From Nocardia sp. NBC_00508 (lineage in GTDB: Bacteria > Actinomycetota > Actinomycetes > Mycobacteriales > Mycobacteriaceae): DNA of 64,000 nucleotides. This document shows positions 61,285 to 64,000 of the stretch, one piece after another (position 1 is the first letter of the stretch; every line of letters begins with the position of its first letter). The position numbers were made by a program, and so were the translations under genes. Below the pieces are notes generated by a model. It did no database searches. It was not told the origin of the DNA and saw nothing but the letters and a program-made list of their open reading frames with translations. The DNA lies in NCBI RefSeq assembly GCF_036346875.1, contig NZ_CP107852.1:3534001-3598000 (forward strand). Reading direction: 5' to 3'.

Positions 61285-61289
61285 CACGA

Positions 61290-62966
61290 CTAGGCGCTCG
61301 CCTGTCCTTGTACGTGTTCGACGACCAGTCGGTACAGCACCTTCGCCGGCCCGCAAGCACTATCGCCATGCAGCTCGACTTCGGTGAACGACTCGACCAC
61401 TGCCGCCCGGGAGTCGAAACGGCCATCGGAGAAGCAGGCACCGCTCAACTGGCCGCGCCACTCCCGGTAACCACGGACAATGGCCGCGAGCGTGTCGCCG
61501 CGGTCCCACGGCCCACTGATGCGCCGGTATTCCGTGATCAAAGACCGCTGCGCCAGCTGCCGGACAAGGGAACCCGCCGCTGCCTCCAGGATCCGGCCGA
61601 GGTCGCGCACGATGGTCGTGTACATCGGGCGTTCCTCGGATCCTGCCACGCGATCTCCCGATCGTGCTGCGGCAGCGACCTTTTCGCTCAGGGCGGCTGG
61701 GTTCGCCGCTACGAACCGGTCGAGCAGGATCCATGCGCCCGGCACGGGTTCTTGCCCCTCGTCCACGACCCGATCCCACGCCACGCTGGACACGGTCCCG
61801 TCGCGGAGGTCGGTGATCTCGATCCCGGCGAGATCGAGGAACGGATACTTCCCGAGGATGGCGTCGACGGCCGCCGCGAGCTCGTCCACCGTGTGTTTCT
61901 CCACGCCCGAGGTGTCGAACCCGACGATCCGCAGGCCGTGCCGGGCGGCAAGCGCCTGGGCCGCCGCCACGGCGGCCGGATCGGTCCGCACGCGGGAACG
62001 CTCCGGTTGGGCCGAGACGCGTTTCGGTCGGCGCGGCGCGGCGGCCTTGTCAGGTTTCGCGGATTTCGCCGCATTCGGATCAGGACCGGTGCGACGAGGC
62101 GGAAAGACCTGCCCCGGCGGCGGACTGCCGGGGCCATTCCGCGACCATGGCGTGCCAGGCGCGTTTCGCAGCCAGGGCGTATCGCCCGGTGGCCGCATCG
62201 AGCGGCTGTCCGGGGGGCGCCGGGAGGCCGCTGGGTCGGGCGAACCGGCCTTGGGGGTCGCGGTGGCGGATTGTGAGGTAGCCGTGGGTGGTGTCGGCAC
62301 CTGTGCAGCAGGCGACGCGGCGGCTCGCGCGGTCGGAGCTGCGGGATCTCCAGCAGGCGGCGCTGCGGCCGTGCTGGGTACCGGCTCCTGGCCGGGCAGG
62401 TCGGGCGTGGCACTCGGGCCGTAGTCGCCGGCATTCGGTTGAAAGGGCGAGACCGGGTTGCCGCCCGGTTGGTACCCCGGAACGTTCGATTGAAGGGGAA
62501 ACTCGGGGGTGTCCGTTCGGACAGGGGCAGTGGCGCCGGGAGTCGGGCTCGGTTCGGTGGGGTTCGGCGTCGCGAGGGGTTGAGGTTGCGGACTCCATCC
62601 CGGTTGAGCGAGCGACGGGCTGACGGGTGCGAAGGTGCTGGGTTCTGGGCCCGTCGGCTGATCGCGGACTTGGGCGCCGAGCTTCTGGTCTTGGTCGTGG
62701 AAGGTGTCGTCGACGCCGGCGACGCTGGTGCCCATTCCGCGCAGATTGTGCACCAGGTTCTCGAAGCCGGTGATCCCGTCCTTCGCGGCCGGTTCGTAGC
62801 TTTCGCCGAACACCCGGCCAGGCTCGTCGTTGCCCCAGCACTCGCCTTCGCTGGCGAGGCGGTCCTTCAGCCGTGCGAGTTCCTGCTGTGCCGTATCGGC
62901 GATGGCGGCGAGTTCCGGGGTCAGAGACCGCAGCAGGTCTGTGTCCACCCGCAACGATTGACCCAT
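61290..62966 (-). CDS. WXG100-type protein with Pro-rich linker and conserved C-terminal domain, partner of the giant protein
   Basis: The 558-residue protein starts with a WXG100-like hairpin (about residues 1-97) whose turn reads CWGNDEPG, i.e. W44-G45-N. A Pro/Thr/Ala-rich linker (about 105-320) follows, then a folded domain to the end (H-G-L-R-I-V-G-F-D-T-S-G, Y-P-F-L-D-L-A-G-I-E-I, R-P-M-Y-T-T-I-V-R-D-L-G, a late S-G-A-C-F-S-D-G-R-F). I do not recognise this domain. WXG100 proteins are exported in pairs by T7SS. Its TAG stop lies 2-5 bases before the GTG of the giant gene, so the two are surely cotranscribed and probably act together. The ATG at 62966 has only a weak GGAAGG site. No gene is seen in 62967-63199. 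Confidence 0.85.
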   Translation of the reverse strand: MGQSLRVDTDLLRSLTPELAAIADTAQQELARLKDRLASEGECWGNDEPGRVFGESYEPAAKDGITGFENLVHNLRGMGTSVAGVDDTFHDQDQKLGAQVRDQPTGPEPSTFAPVSPSLAQPGWSPQPQPLATPNPTEPSPTPGATAPVRTDTPEFPLQSNVPGYQPGGNPVSPFQPNAGDYGPSATPDLPGQEPVPSTAAAPPAGDPAAPTARAAASPAAQVPTPPTATSQSATATPKAGSPDPAASRRPPDSRSMRPPGDTPWLRNAPGTPWSRNGPGSPPPGQVFPPRRTGPDPNAAKSAKPDKAAAPRRPKRVSAQPERSRVRTDPAAVAAAQALAARHGLRIVGFDTSGVEKHTVDELAAAVDAILGKYPFLDLAGIEITDLRDGTVSSVAWDRVVDEGQEPVPGAWILLDRFVAANPAALSEKVAAAARSGDRVAGSEERPMYTTIVRDLGRILEAAAGSLVRQLAQRSLITEYRRISGPWDRGDTLAAIVRGYREWRGQLSGACFSDGRFDSRAAVVESFTEVELHGDSACGPAKVLYRLVVEHVQGQASA

Positions 62967-63199
62967 AGACCGGTAAACCCTTCCCCTGCGTCAACGACAC
63001 CGAGAAAAGACATTGTGTTCGACCGGATCGCGCTGGCGCAGCACAGCACCTCTCGCCACTGGGAATAGGGCGAGAATGAGTTCGATTCGCCTCGATCAGC
63101 GCGCTGCCGACCCACACGCCGACCGAGGGCGCTCGGCGCGGCCGGGCCTACCGCGTCGACGAGCTTCCGGCTCGGTCATGCCGGGTGGCGGGCACTGTG

Positions 63200-63808
63200 C
63201 TACCTCTGCGCCGACACCAACTTCGGCTCGTGCAGATCCAAGTAGGTCACGTCACCCATGAGCCGGCGTTCCTCGTCGAACAGCGACCTCAAATCGTCGG
63301 GAATCTCCATCTTCTCGTGTTCGCGGGCTTCGGCTTCGGAGGTGAAATACACCGCCTCGACGAACCCGTCGGTGCCGCACGTCCCGAGAGTGCCGCCGAT
63401 GATCTCCGGGCGCAGTTCGTGCACGCGGTCGCCGGTCTGCGCCAGCAGTTCGCGCAGTCGGCCCGCGTCGCGGGTGTGGCCCTCCATGACCTGTACGAAG
63501 CCGGCGCGGTCTGAGCCGCCGCCCAGCCACTGGGTCACGTTGGAGCAGTCCAGGAAGGTGACCGGTCCGTCGAAACACTTCTGCGTCTCGGCCCACCAGG
63601 CGCCTTGTTCGGGCCGCTCGCTGTTGCGGCGGGCCGCCTCCTCGGATTCGAATCGAACCAGCGCGACGAACGTTCCGTCGTCGCACAGTCCGCTGGTCAT
63701 GCCGAGGTAGCCGCCGGCTCCGGGCTGTAGTTCCTCGATCCACCGATCCATGCGCTGACGCAGTCGGGCGGGGTCTGCGGCTTTGCCTTGAATGACTTGG
63801 ATGAACAT
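63200..63808 (-). CDS. two-repeat dimeric alpha/beta-barrel protein
   Basis: The 202-residue protein holds two similar halves. Each starts with a strand V-I-Q-G or V-M-E-G followed by a helix (ADPARLRQRMDRW; DAGRLRELLAQT), then G-x-x-G-x-x-G, a strand with F-V-A-L-V-R-F or F-V-E-A-V-Y-F, and an E-A-x-A-R-E type helix. This is the duplicated antibiotic-monooxygenase-like ferredoxin fold. Enzyme activity cannot be predicted. The ATG at 63808 is set by an ideal AAGGAGG site; a longer frame to 63946 lacks support. The remaining 190 bases to the window end show no gene. Confidence 0.8.
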   Translation of the reverse strand: MFIQVIQGKAADPARLRQRMDRWIEELQPGAGGYLGMTSGLCDDGTFVALVRFESEEAARRNSERPEQGAWWAETQKCFDGPVTFLDCSNVTQWLGGGSDRAGFVQVMEGHTRDAGRLRELLAQTGDRVHELRPEIIGGTLGTCGTDGFVEAVYFTSEAEAREHEKMEIPDDLRSLFDEERRLMGDVTYLDLHEPKLVSAQR

Positions 63809-64000
63809 CGGATCCTCCTTGTGCGGAGCGATCTCCGCGGTGTCGCGGGGCCGGCGCGTCGTGGTCCACCGAGGGCATGACGCCGCACGGCCCGCGACCG
63901 CGGCCGACGCATAACCAATCGTTCGCTCCCTACCTGCCGTACGCAAGTCGTTCGCGCTCGAACGGCGACAGCCCGGTAGCCGGAGTTCGAGGGGCGGGGG

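Noticed and set aside
20113..61284. Interpretation as a polyketide or non-ribosomal peptide synthase because of size and the phosphopantetheinyl transferase
   Set aside because: No ketosynthase, acyltransferase, adenylation, condensation or carrier domain motifs were seen.
61285..61356. ATG at 61356 as start of the giant gene
   Set aside because: It would overlap the WXG100 gene by 67 bases and add an Arg/Thr-rich tail unlike WXG100-type starts. The GTGs at 61287 and 61284 directly after the upstream stop fit better.
18566..63200. Transposase, integrase or insertion sequence as origin of the giant locus
   Set aside because: No such gene, terminal inverted repeat or target-site duplication was recognised in the region.

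Overview
The window looks like a near-origin segment of a high-GC mycolic-acid actinobacterium, most likely Nocardia or a close relative. Gene order from about 0.8 to 15.6 kb matches the block beside the replication origin of Mycobacteriales: ppiA, rhomboid, PH-domain protein, crgA, glutamine amidotransferase, pknB, pknA, pbpA, rodA, pstP, fhaB, fhaA, tRNA-Leu. A near-consensus parS site and two DnaA-box-like 9-mers lie among these genes and agree with that position. The genus call rests on gene order and the style of the proteins only.

Layout. 1-0.5 kb: end of an ABC-2 permease. 0.5-4.6 kb: a small membrane protein candidate, cyclophilin, rhomboid protease, PH-domain membrane protein, CrgA, a TrpG/PabA-type amidotransferase and a RibD-like reductase. 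4.8-5.2 kb: a two-CBS-domain protein. 5.4-15.3 kb: the growth and division signalling cluster (PknB, PknA, PbpA, RodA, PstP, FhaB, FhaA), mostly coupled by 4-nt overlaps, all on the minus strand. 15.5 kb: tRNA-Leu(CAG) with a strong terminator. 15.7-18.5 kb: a SnoaL-like protein, then a GH29 alpha-L-fucosidase and a TetR regulator, with a perfect 16-bp palindrome just upstream that is a likely operator.

18.5-63 kb holds the remarkable part: three minus-strand genes. The first encodes a 558-residue WXG100-type protein. The second is one uninterrupted reading frame of about 41.2 kb for a protein of about 13,720 residues. The third encodes a protein whose C-terminus resembles a YrhB/Imm35-type immunity domain. 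The giant protein starts with a WXG100-like and hydrophobic region of the kind found on type VII secretion (T7SS) polymorphic toxins. About 45 recognisable segments follow: LuxR-, GntR-, LacI- and sigma-region-4-like helix-turn-helix units, GHKL (anti-sigma-like) ATPase units, a PD-(D/E)XK nuclease-like module, three papain-like modules, a HopA1-like module, a PP2C phosphatase, a major-facilitator transporter, an HEXXH metallopeptidase, a GNAT-like module, a DUF4185 propeller, a sugar-transferase-like module, a zinc anti-sigma motif, and a C-terminal 4'-phosphopantetheinyl transferase. Disordered linkers separate them, and two linker types recur as DNA repeats. Dead and live copies of the same domain occur side by side, and two papain-like modules are nearly identical in DNA. 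This suggests growth by in-frame duplication and gene conversion.

How the parts may work together: the WXG100 protein, the giant protein and the candidate immunity gene look like a transcription unit for one very large, modular, possibly exported effector. The abundance of intracellular regulatory domains inside it is hard to reconcile with simple export and is the main open question. All domain names come from reading motifs by eye; no database search was run. Module boundaries inside the giant protein are good to about 50-100 bases. A small gene for a two-repeat dimeric-barrel protein closes the window.
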